This document shows, piece by piece, positions 38,531 through 47,673 of a DNA stretch of 64,000 nucleotides. The DNA comes from Cladocopium goreaui (Eukaryota; Sar; Dinophyceae; Suessiales; Symbiodiniaceae): NCBI GenBank assembly GCA_947184155.2, contig CAMXCT020001735.1:618001-682000 (forward strand), written 5' to 3'. Positions within the stretch are counted from its first letter, which is position 1, and every line of letters starts with the position of its first letter. The translations under genes and the position numbers were made by a program. The notes under the pieces were generated by a model, which worked only from the letters and a program-made list of their open reading frames with translations, made no database searches and had not been told where the DNA came from.

Positions 38531-41500
38531 ATGGGGACCCCAACTGACCTTCCTCTCGCCGTTCCAGGGTCAGGTCCATCGGCCGTCGCCGTGCCCAATG
38601 TGGCCGGGGGCAACCCCGAGCCGATGGATGACGAAACAATGTTCCAACCCGTTGTAGCGTACTTCACCTTCATACAAAACAACCTTTCCCAAATCACCAG
38701 TGGGAACACCCTGCAAGTCATGAGGGAAGCTGAACAGAGGCACCTTCAGATAATGCATGGAGTAGTTGACTCAATTCGAAACGAATGGTCAAGTAGACTC
38801 GTAATGCAGGAGCAGGAGTATGAGCAAAGGTTGCAGGAGGTTGAAGGTAAGGCCATCAGTGCCGTCAACGAGGAAAGGAAACGAGGCGACGAGTTAGAGG
38901 TCAGGTTAAATCAGGCTCAGGCATCGCATGACAAAAGAGTAGAGGATTTCAAGGCAGAGGCAAACACAAAGCATGATCAGAAAATTGCAGAGGAAAGGCA
39001 ACGTATCACTAGTGAATTCGAAGCTTCCTATGCACAGACAGTTGAACATGCAAAGAATGCCATAGCTGCCACGAAGAAGCAATATGAAGATCAGGCTGCA
39101 ATCGATCAGGCCAGGTCCATCAGTTTGAGGACTGAGTTCGAGAACTACAAGAAGGAGATGGCCGACAAGATCAACGAGGCAGCGGCTCAGAACCTTAGCC
39201 TTCAGGACCAAATCGATGACCTTCAGGAGCAGTTAAAGCATGTTGCCAAAGCGCAGCATGCCTCCGTTCCGAAAGCATCCGTCCAGAACGCTGAGCCGGC
39301 CGCTACCACTAGCGTGCCCCACTTCAATATTGCCACTCCCAAAGCATCCGATGCACAGGCTGCCAAAGGCAGTGATGAGCCGATCCATGAGTTGAAAACG
39401 CCTGCAGTGTTGGCACAAGAAGCAAAAGCCAAGTTGGATGAGCTGCTCAAAGGTGGCAGTCCCAAGCAAAAGCCGGCCGTCGGCAACGACCAGCCTCAAT
39501 TGCCAACGCAGTCAGGGTTTTTCACTCCCACTGAAGCTATCAAAACTCCCCCAAATGACTCTCCTAAGAGCGTAACCAAGCAACAGCAAATGATGGGTCC
39601 CTCAGATCTTATTGAATTGGTAAAAGCCTTAACCCAAAGGGAAGAAAAGGATAAGCCAAAAACTAAGGAGGCCGAAATCATCAAGTTGAACAACATGCCC
39701 GCTCCGGAGTTGTATAGGACTTGGAAGAATCATGTCAGGGATGAAGTGAAAAGCTGTTCAGATCGCCCGGATGAGGCATGGCTCTGGCTCAACGAGGTGT
39801 ACGATCAAGAGTGCACCAGAGAGCAGTTGGAGAAGAGACTCCAAGATCCTGGAAAGTTCCTCACGCTGGATACAAAGTTATCAGCAGCGCTCACGCGCTC
39901 AGCCGGAGGGGACCTCGCAACTAGGATCTTGAATTTCAAAGAGCAGCAATCCCGAAAAGGCATCCAGGTCAGGGGAAGGTATGTTCTGCTCATGTTTGAG
40001 GACTTCTTCAAGACATCAGAAGAAGCAGGTAGCCTTTACAGAGTAGAAGATCTTTTGGGTGTTGTCAAAGTAGGCGATACTGTCCAGGATCTCCGAAGAT
40101 TCATCAACAAGTGGGATGCTACCCTAGCTGGCATGGCTGTCACTCCCGATGATGCTGTGTTAAGGGACATCTTGTTGAGGCAGATCCGACCAAGTCAGTT
40201 GCTGAAATATGACATCGAGGTATTTGATCGTGCACATGAGAAATCCCACGAAAAGTCTTATAGTTTTCTTCACCAATCCATGAAGAACTTGATCGACCGT
40301 GAACGATTGAGGGAAAACAGGAACCGCATCGCGGAGAAGAACAAGGCTGGGATCAAGGACACAAAGGCCGCACCCGCCAAAGGTGATGGTCGCGGTGGCC
40401 GAAAGGGCTCTCCAAGTCGTGGTAGATCGCAGGAACGAGGTGGCAAAGGTGACAAGATTTGCTATAAGTTCCAAAAGGGTACCTGTGATAAGGGGAAGAA
40501 GTGTCCATTTAAGCATGTCAAAGATGATAAATCTCGAACTCAATCACCCAGAAGAACCAAGACACGTTCACCATCAAGGGGCAATAAAGATGATAAGGGG
40601 AAGAAGATGTCCAAGGAAGAGATGGCCAAAACCCCATGTATCTATCATGCCCAGGGAAAGTGCAGACGTGGTGACAAATGTTTTTATAAACATGATGACA
40701 AAGCTGCTGCCGCCACCAAAGACACCAAAAGGGCCAATTCACCCGCTCCCAAAAAGAAGAGCAAGGATTCCACAGCCGCTCCATGCCTGATTCAGAAGTT
40801 TGCCTGCATCGTCCGAAAACAGCCGAAGGCAACTTCGTGCTCTGATGAGTCAAGTGTCAGCATGAAGCGTCTTAGATTCCGAAAGGCCCCACATGTGATC
40901 GAAGTGAAGGCAGTCGGTCGTCAAGTCCCAGTCAAGCACCGTCCGAGAGAGTTCACTAAGGTGTACAAGACAGCTGAAGATGTTCCAGTTTCATCAAAGG
41001 TTGAACAACATGAGGCTCAGGTACGTGCTAGACAGCTTCAAGAAACTGTGGAACTTCATGATTCAGATGTTGCACCTAGTTGTGGGTTTTGTTGTTGGAA
41101 TGAGGACACATGTGACATCACATGCAAAGAGTGCAGATTCATCAGCGGTCCCAAAGCTCTTAGAGACATTGGTCGTTTTCCGTCAATTGCCACAGCTGCG
41201 CCAAAGGCCGGCGTTAGTTGGCTTGTCGACTCAGGTAGTGAATCCGATCTTGTGTCCAAAGGAATGCTGAGGGATGTCAGTGCCAAGAACTGCCGTGCAG
41301 CCGAGCATCCGATTTCCTTAGTCACAGCCAATGGTTCGACCGAGGCAAATGAGGTTGCCGATGTAAAGCTGTCCGCATTGCCAGATCCTGTGCATCCGTA
41401 TGTACTTGACCATACCCCAGCTGTGCTCTCCGTAGGAACAAGATGTGTAGATCAGGGTTACAGTTTCGTATGGCCTGCCAATGGCAAACCAATCCTAGTC

Positions 41501-44500
41501 CGTCCAGATGACAAGGTCGTCCAGCTCAAGATCGAAGGTCATGTCCCAATCTTGGATGATAGTTGCAAGGTTTATCCCAAAGACCAATTTCAAAAGGATA
41601 AGCATCTTAGAAAGTTGTTTGCAATGCCGACCTCACGGTCGAGCTCGAAAGCCAAGCGGGACGAAGCCCAAGATGAAGAGCAATTGGATGAGCTGGTGGA
41701 GGATGACGCTCAGCAGGAGTATATCCGAAGCCGCAAGACTGAGGATTTGTTGGCCGAAGCTGCAAGTACCCAACATCAGTACACACATTTCCCCAAGAAC
41801 CCCTTTTGCAGAACCTGCCAACGAGCAAGAATGATGGCTCCTCAGGCACGAAAGAAAGGTGGTCAGAAGAGAATCGAGACTGAAGTGTTTGGTGACCACA
41901 TCATTGGGGATCATGTCATCATCAAGAAAAATGTAGAAGAGGGTTTCAGGGGGGAGCAAGTTGCATTGGTGTTGAAAGATCTGCACACCCAATATCGGTA
42001 TGTCTACCCTAGCCAGTCCAAGGACTCACAAAGCTGTGTTGATGGTTTGAATCACTTCATTGGATCAAAGGATGATGTTCAAGTTGTGTATACTGACAAT
42101 TCCCCAGAGTTGATCAGGGCCATCAAGGATTTGGGTTACAGACATCAAACATCAATTGAATATGTAGATTCATCAAAGTCTTTTGCTGAACGCGAAGTTC
42201 GTCAGATGTTGGAAGGTGCCCGGAGCAACTTGTTGCAATCAGGACTTCCTTTGAAGATGTGGCCATTGGCCATGCAGCATCATGCGACCGCGATCAAAGA
42301 AAGCCCCCAGCTTGACGGCAGTGAATCCCCTTGGCAACTCAGGTTTGGTGAAGAGTTCCCTGCAATGCACATTCCATTTGGTGCCAAAGTGTTGTTCTGG
42401 AATAACCCCAAAAGGTTGGATAACACATCAGGTAAGCTCTCCCCAACAGCAAATGAAGGAATTTTCCTTGGGTATTACATCCAACCAGGTCATGATTGGA
42501 AGGGTGAATACTTAGTTGCCAAGTTGGAAGCCGCAGATTATCATGTCAACTGGGGTGCACTGACAATCCAAAGAACAAAGAGGTTGGAATTGCCATCCGA
42601 GGGTTTCATCTTTCCTTTGAAAGCTCTGATTGACTCGAAAGCACCCAAAGCCGATCGCCTTGAGGATCAGGTCATTCCGCAGACACCCAAAGCTGTGCCA
42701 CTTGAGTCCAGTTTGCATCCGCCACAAGATGAGTATGAATACGAGCCAGGAACGCCTCTACCAGCCGACAGCGATGTCGAGCCTGATGCACCCGAAGGGC
42801 CCGTATTTCCAGATCTCAAATTGACCCCCAAAGGTGAAATTATTCCAGATGGACATCATTGGGATGGTCACCGGATTGTACGTAACTACAAAGGTTCAAA
42901 GCGTCCGGAGGGGATCGACTCAGAACTGTGGAAGATGTTAGGACCTCAAGATAGGAAGTTGATCATCGAGGAAGAAGCAAAGAAAGCAGCCAAAGAGCAG
43001 GAGGAAAAGCCAGCATCGTCATCTGGCAGCAAGGGCAAAAAGAAGAAGTCTTCACCGGCCCGGCTTGAGGCAACTCAATGCCCTCCTGCAACTGCAAAGC
43101 TCGTAGGCAATGTTTGGGAAATTGTTCCAGCCACTTCCCAAAAGTTTTCCGTGCCGGCAATGCCAAAAGCTGCCGCGCCTGCCACAATTGAGCACCGGCC
43201 TCGAATTAGAGAGCTCGTCCGAGAGAAGATCAAGGAACTTGAGTTCAAGGTCGCACTCGAGCTTTTCGCTTCAGTTGCTAGGCTTGTATCAAAAGATGAA
43301 ATTGCCAGCAACCCCAAGGCTAAGGCCGCCCTTGATAAGGAGTGGGATAATCTCCGTAATAAGGGTGTTTGGGATGAGAAGCGTGTTCGTGAGTGCCGCG
43401 ACATAGTAGCTGAGGCTCGTCGCAATGGCCAAACTGTGCACCTAGGTCGAATCTTTGAGGCTTGCTATGAGAAGGGTTCTGAATTGCCTGAATCAGACCC
43501 TCGCCGGAAGTTCAAGGGTAGGACGGTTTTCCAAGGGAACAATGTCAGGGACGAGAATTCCGATCACGCACTCTTCAACGAGTTAGGCTCTTCCCCAGCA
43601 TCCATGGAAGCAGCAAAGCTGCTAGATGCTTTCGGTAGTCAGCCCGGGTTCTCCAAACAGCAGGCAGATGCAATCCAAGCCTACATACAAGCCCTCTTCA
43701 CAGGGGTGCCCACATGGTTGTCACTTCCACGCAACAGATGGCCCAAAGATTGGGAGAAAAAGTACTGGCAACCCATGGTTCCTATGTTACTTGCCCTTTA
43801 TGGCCATCCTGATAGCGGGGGTATTTGGGAAAATCATCTCAATAGCCGTGTGGTGAAACAGGGTTGGAAGCAAATTTTACCTGACATTTGGCATTCCATT
43901 TTTCATCATCAAGAGCTCAACTGTCTTTTGGTTGTGTATGTAGATGACTTCAAGATGGCTGGCCCCACCGCCAATCTGGAAAAGGCATGGGCAAGCGTCA
44001 AGGCTGCAGTGAACATTGGTGATCCTGAGCCATATGACCGCTACTTTGGCTGTACGCACCGGGAATTCCAAAACATCCGGTTGCCTTCGCAGGCACACCC
44101 TTTTGCATTTGCCTTTGAAGCCAAGAAGTCAGCAGCCGCACAACACAGAACACAAGACTGGTGGGAGCACGATGAAATCAACATGGCATGGATCAGACAC
44201 CACATACAACCCCGAAAAAGATTGTACCAGCCGGTTGATGAGGGGGGGGATGTAACTTGTCAAAATACGAGTCGCATAACTTTCTTTGACAAAAAGGTCA
44301 CATTGAAAAGTTGTCCTAGCATCACCGACGGGACAATCAGGGGGGCTATGATGTTTATACGGATGATTGGAAAACATCTAGCAATCAAACAAATGAATTC
44401 TGGACAGGAAAAACAGTTTTCTGTTATGGACATGACGGACCTGACAAATTCAAGCAGTTTGCAATGGCAAGTAAAGCCAGACCAGGACCACATCGCGATA

Positions 44501-44560
44501 AACGCGAGGCGAAAAAGGAAGCCAAGGCCTCTAAGTTCAGGGGGGTTGAACACGCCGTGA
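38531..44560 (+). CDS. copia-2 ORF1: gag, protease, integrase, reverse transcriptase (2009 codons)
   Basis: ATG at 38531, 30 nt after the LTR. Gag: long coiled coil (about 60-240), a capsid-like helical region (about 385-610), and two CCCH fingers (from Cys644 and Cys703). Protease: LVDSGSES (Asp900). Integrase: His1082...CRTC finger, GDH (Asp1122 or 1127), YTDN (Asp1189) and AEREV...LEGAR (Glu1222 or Glu1228). RT: KFKGRTVFQGN, DAIQAYIQA (Asp1713) and YVDD (1803-1806). The frame loses sense after about 44345: beyond the G6 run (44340-44345) the -1 frame carries the expected sequence (GGYDVYTDDWK) into ORF2. The last 70 codons of this frame are therefore probably out of register. Confidence 0.9.
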   Translation: MGTPTDLPLAVPGSGPSAVAVPNVAGGNPEPMDDETMFQPVVAYFTFIQNNLSQITSGNTLQVMREAEQRHLQIMHGVVDSIRNEWSSRLVMQEQEYEQRLQEVEGKAISAVNEERKRGDELEVRLNQAQASHDKRVEDFKAEANTKHDQKIAEERQRITSEFEASYAQTVEHAKNAIAATKKQYEDQAAIDQARSISLRTEFENYKKEMADKINEAAAQNLSLQDQIDDLQEQLKHVAKAQHASVPKASVQNAEPAATTSVPHFNIATPKASDAQAAKGSDEPIHELKTPAVLAQEAKAKLDELLKGGSPKQKPAVGNDQPQLPTQSGFFTPTEAIKTPPNDSPKSVTKQQQMMGPSDLIELVKALTQREEKDKPKTKEAEIIKLNNMPAPELYRTWKNHVRDEVKSCSDRPDEAWLWLNEVYDQECTREQLEKRLQDPGKFLTLDTKLSAALTRSAGGDLATRILNFKEQQSRKGIQVRGRYVLLMFEDFFKTSEEAGSLYRVEDLLGVVKVGDTVQDLRRFINKWDATLAGMAVTPDDAVLRDILLRQIRPSQLLKYDIEVFDRAHEKSHEKSYSFLHQSMKNLIDRERLRENRNRIAEKNKAGIKDTKAAPAKGDGRGGRKGSPSRGRSQERGGKGDKICYKFQKGTCDKGKKCPFKHVKDDKSRTQSPRRTKTRSPSRGNKDDKGKKMSKEEMAKTPCIYHAQGKCRRGDKCFYKHDDKAAAATKDTKRANSPAPKKKSKDSTAAPCLIQKFACIVRKQPKATSCSDESSVSMKRLRFRKAPHVIEVKAVGRQVPVKHRPREFTKVYKTAEDVPVSSKVEQHEAQVRARQLQETVELHDSDVAPSCGFCCWNEDTCDITCKECRFISGPKALRDIGRFPSIATAAPKAGVSWLVDSGSESDLVSKGMLRDVSAKNCRAAEHPISLVTANGSTEANEVADVKLSALPDPVHPYVLDHTPAVLSVGTRCVDQGYSFVWPANGKPILVRPDDKVVQLKIEGHVPILDDSCKVYPKDQFQKDKHLRKLFAMPTSRSSSKAKRDEAQDEEQLDELVEDDAQQEYIRSRKTEDLLAEAASTQHQYTHFPKNPFCRTCQRARMMAPQARKKGGQKRIETEVFGDHIIGDHVIIKKNVEEGFRGEQVALVLKDLHTQYRYVYPSQSKDSQSCVDGLNHFIGSKDDVQVVYTDNSPELIRAIKDLGYRHQTSIEYVDSSKSFAEREVRQMLEGARSNLLQSGLPLKMWPLAMQHHATAIKESPQLDGSESPWQLRFGEEFPAMHIPFGAKVLFWNNPKRLDNTSGKLSPTANEGIFLGYYIQPGHDWKGEYLVAKLEAADYHVNWGALTIQRTKRLELPSEGFIFPLKALIDSKAPKADRLEDQVIPQTPKAVPLESSLHPPQDEYEYEPGTPLPADSDVEPDAPEGPVFPDLKLTPKGEIIPDGHHWDGHRIVRNYKGSKRPEGIDSELWKMLGPQDRKLIIEEEAKKAAKEQEEKPASSSGSKGKKKKSSPARLEATQCPPATAKLVGNVWEIVPATSQKFSVPAMPKAAAPATIEHRPRIRELVREKIKELEFKVALELFASVARLVSKDEIASNPKAKAALDKEWDNLRNKGVWDEKRVRECRDIVAEARRNGQTVHLGRIFEACYEKGSELPESDPRRKFKGRTVFQGNNVRDENSDHALFNELGSSPASMEAAKLLDAFGSQPGFSKQQADAIQAYIQALFTGVPTWLSLPRNRWPKDWEKKYWQPMVPMLLALYGHPDSGGIWENHLNSRVVKQGWKQILPDIWHSIFHHQELNCLLVVYVDDFKMAGPTANLEKAWASVKAAVNIGDPEPYDRYFGCTHREFQNIRLPSQAHPFAFAFEAKKSAAAQHRTQDWWEHDEINMAWIRHHIQPRKRLYQPVDEGGDVTCQNTSRITFFDKKVTLKSCPSITDGTIRGAMMFIRMIGKHLAIKQMNSGQEKQFSVMDMTDLTNSSSLQWQVKPDQDHIAINARRKRKPRPLSSGGLNTP

Positions 44561-47500
44561 AGAACAAAGCTGGCGTCATGGCCAAGCCCGTGAACTTAGT
44601 GAGGTATGACATGAGTGATTTCCTGGGGTCCTGTGTAGAAAATTACTGTAATCTTGCAAAAGTCAGTCCATCGTCCTTGAAAGAGGTGCCAACACCATTC
44701 ACAGATGCTGGCATCGCACGGCCCACACTCAGTGAAGATGAAAAGCCTGGCAAACTTCAGCCAGTGGCCAGCAAGATCTTGATGAAGATACTATTTGCCG
44801 CAAGAATGGCAAGGTTCGACTTGTTGCGTGCCACACAAAGCTTAGCATCAAGAGTGACAAAATGGTCCATAGAATGCGATGTTGCCTTGCACAGATTGGT
44901 GTCATACATTCATTGTACAAAGCACCATTTCCTAGAGGGTTTCATTGGGGATGCCTTTGATGAATGCCAACTCTGGCTTTTTGCCGACGCAGACCATGCA
45001 GGCGAACATGATAGCAAGAGTACCACTGGCAGTGCCATAGTGCTTGTAGGCCCCAACACGTATTACCCCTTAAATGCATTCAGTAAGAAACAAACGGTTG
45101 TTGCCATATCTTCAACTGAGGCTGAGGTAGTTGCCGCAAATCACAGCATGAGAGCTGAGGGCATTCCAATGCTGGCCCTGTTTGAGCAGTTGAACCTTTT
45201 CAAGAAGCTACAGGGTAAGCCAGCTCGCGACGCCGCGAAGCCCCAAGAAGATGTTGTGTTCACTAGGATCGACCCCGAAATTGACGAAATCCGTAATGGG
45301 AATGTCGATACAGGTTGTAGTGTTGCGGACATCAACTCCCTCAAGGCCAGTTTCCCTGAATTTTATCAAGTCAAATTTATGGAGGACAACCAAGCGACTA
45401 TCACAGTCATGTCCACCGGTTCATCAGCATCCATGAGACACATGAACAAAACCCAAAACATCAACTTCAAATGGTTGAAACAACAATTTGAATGTAAACA
45501 GTTCGATCTTCTCAACGTAGGGACCAGTTTCCAAGTTGCGGACATTCTTACAAAACCTTTTACCCGGCCAGCCCTTTGGTTGCATGCCATTCATCTCATT
45601 GGCATTGGCCCGACAAAGGTGGAAGAAGCAGCAGCCCGCCACACCGCGGCGCCGAACTCCACTAAGGTGCCAAAACTAGCAACCGCTGCCGGGAATCAGG
45701 GGGGCTCCCAAAAGTCTTTTAAGCCCAGAATGTTGATCGAATTTTGCTGCTCTGATGATTCAAAGCTTAGTACCCCAAGAAAGTCCAATGAAGATTGCCA
45801 CTGCATTAGGGTTACCGAAAAGGAAGATGGTACCACTATCAGCTGTCGGCAACGGCTAGCCTCCCAAATCCAAGATTTCAGAAATGATTTCAATGACGGC
45901 ACTTTGATACTTTATGCATCATTGCCTTGTGTTGGAGGTAGCCCATGGGGGAACGTGAATGGCCTTACTGTTGAGGGTCAAGAAAGAATCAAAGAGCAAC
46001 AAAAACAGTTTACCAAGTTGTTCAAATCTTTTGTCAAACTTGTGGATGAAGTTTATGATGAACGAACCTTGATAGCATTTGAACTGTCCAAGAATTGCAA
46101 ATATTGGAGATGGCCGATGGTTAGAAAATTCCTCATAGAACGATCCATGACTACTCATCACTTTGATGGTTGCATGTTGGGTGTTCTTGGAAACAACGGT
46201 CAACCAATGAAGAAAAGTTGGACCATTGCAGGAAACTTCAAAGAACTTGCGGTGTTAGACTCATTCAAATGTGATGGCAAACATGAGCATGATCAAAGTA
46301 GGGGCAAAGCTCTTAAACTTGCTGAGAACTATACCTTCAAGTTGACCGACATGCTCCATGAGTGTTTCCGGGTAGCTGTGGTGGGCCAAACATCCAAAAG
46401 GATTTCACCCGCTGTCATTCGTGCTTGTCCTGCTAAAATGGCTGACTCGCGATTTGCCACAGCACACCCGGCCAGCCGCGAGGCTGCGCTCGAAGCCACA
46501 CGTGAGGCTAACAAAGAAGCATGGTTGCTCCTTCACAATCGCATTTTGTTTGCATTGGCCATGCGCAATGAAGGTGAGAATCAGGTTGCTCAGGACCTCG
46601 TGGATGGTTTGATGACCGAATGGACGCCGGCCTCGGCCCTGAGGTTCTACGGTCGAGAGGATCCGAGTGCAGAATATCTTAGCCTCTGCTTTTTGCCAAA
46701 GGAGTCCCACATCGAAAAGATCATGTTGCCAGAGATGCCTGTCAATCAAGTAATCTGGATCTTAGTCTCTGACTCGTCATGTGCACTGATCACAGGGCGT
46801 AGGAAAACACTTAAGAAGTACGATCTGTCCGAGCATTACCGGCAGCGTAAACCTAAGTATGTGACTGAGTTCATCCATGAGATGCTTTGGGGCAAAACTC
46901 TGCAGAAGTTGGTCAAACGTGGGATTGAATTGGCCGCGGACGCCCGCGAGCGCTATCCTGATGCCCGCATCAACCTGCATTTGTCCTGGTTCGGAAATGA
47001 ATTGGTAGGTGAGGATGGGATTGCCCAAAATCCAAATTGGCCGTACGACGGCCCCAACGGGCACTGGCCCACGATCATGGATGATTGTGAGCGCCATTTG
47101 ACTTGGTTTGTCAACAAGGCCCGGGAGTTGGATTTGCAATCGGCCGGTCTCACGACCGCGCCTTGGTCCGCTGACTATGGCATCCATCCTATCTTTGACC
47201 AGTTCTTTGATGCATTGGAGCCAAAGTTCAAAGCTCTAACCAGCAGCCTGCAAGGGCTTGCCAATCCGAAGTATCCGTGGCTGCGTGCGAAGGGGTACGC
47301 CGATGCGATGGAATTCAGAGACCAGTGGCATTTCGCCAACTCTGAAGAAAATCGCACGCGCCTCGCCGCATATTGGACAGCGACTTTGTTCGCTATTGAC
47401 TGCGGATGGCGGGTTGGCCGAATTGGTTTGGAGCTTGCTCAGTGTGGCCAGGAAACATGGGATGATTTGCGGAGGAACATGAGCGCCGTCCTCGACGAGC

Positions 47501-47673
47501 TGCCAAGATCCTATCAGGAGACATGTGCAAACATCACCAAGTTGCTTTTTGGAGAGTCCCGACGACACATCACGCCGACGGGCAGGTCATTCACCAAGGA
47601 GGACGTTGAAGCTCAACAACCAGACCGAGGACTACATCGACGTCAAGACGATGCCTTCTGGAACTTTTGCTGA
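44320..47673 (+). CDS. copia-2 ORF2: RNase H, methyltransferase-like domain, possible SGNH-like domain
   Basis: The frame is open from 44320; its first ATG is at 44464 and residue numbers here count from it. RNase H: FADADHAG (Asp175), SSTEAE (Glu219), MEDNQAT (Asp308), then VADILTKPF. A second domain (about 423-590) has MLIEFCCSDDS, LYASLPCVGGSPWG (Pro488-Cys489, motif IV-like) and MKKSWTIAGN (motif VIII-like), as in dcm-type C5-methyltransferases. It is unlike the one in copia-1 and lies after RNase H. A third region (about 760-910) has VSDSSCAL, SWFGNELVG and ADYGIHP, resembling blocks I, III and V of SGNH/GDSL hydrolases, a weak call. It overlaps ORF3 by up to 149 nt; reading changes by +1 near 47600. 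Confidence 0.8.
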   Translation, partial: HHRRDNQGGYDVYTDDWKTSSNQTNEFWTGKTVFCYGHDGPDKFKQFAMASKARPGPHRDKREAKKEAKASKFRGVEHAVKNKAGVMAKPVNLVRYDMSDFLGSCVENYCNLAKVSPSSLKEVPTPFTDAGIARPTLSEDEKPGKLQPVASKILMKILFAARMARFDLLRATQSLASRVTKWSIECDVALHRLVSYIHCTKHHFLEGFIGDAFDECQLWLFADADHAGEHDSKSTTGSAIVLVGPNTYYPLNAFSKKQTVVAISSTEAEVVAANHSMRAEGIPMLALFEQLNLFKKLQGKPARDAAKPQEDVVFTRIDPEIDEIRNGNVDTGCSVADINSLKASFPEFYQVKFMEDNQATITVMSTGSSASMRHMNKTQNINFKWLKQQFECKQFDLLNVGTSFQVADILTKPFTRPALWLHAIHLIGIGPTKVEEAAARHTAAPNSTKVPKLATAAGNQGGSQKSFKPRMLIEFCCSDDSKLSTPRKSNEDCHCIRVTEKEDGTTISCRQRLASQIQDFRNDFNDGTLILYASLPCVGGSPWGNVNGLTVEGQERIKEQQKQFTKLFKSFVKLVDEVYDERTLIAFELSKNCKYWRWPMVRKFLIERSMTTHHFDGCMLGVLGNNGQPMKKSWTIAGNFKELAVLDSFKCDGKHEHDQSRGKALKLAENYTFKLTDMLHECFRVAVVGQTSKRISPAVIRACPAKMADSRFATAHPASREAALEATREANKEAWLLLHNRILFALAMRNEGENQVAQDLVDGLMTEWTPASALRFYGREDPSAEYLSLCFLPKESHIEKIMLPEMPVNQVIWILVSDSSCALITGRRKTLKKYDLSEHYRQRKPKYVTEFIHEMLWGKTLQKLVKRGIELAADARERYPDARINLHLSWFGNELVGEDGIAQNPNWPYDGPNGHWPTIMDDCERHLTWFVNKARELDLQSAGLTTAPWSADYGIHPIFDQFFDALEPKFKALTSSLQGLANPKYPWLRAKGYADAMEFRDQWHFANSEENRTRLAAYWTATLFAIDCGWRVGRIGLELAQCGQETWDDLRRNMSAVLDELPRSYQETCANITKLLFGESRRHITPTGRSFTKEDVEAQQPDRGLHRRQDDAFWNFC

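Noticed and set aside
38531..39300. Cytoskeletal or kinesin-like protein from the long coiled coil
   Set aside because: It is the N terminus of a gag-pol frame between LTRs.
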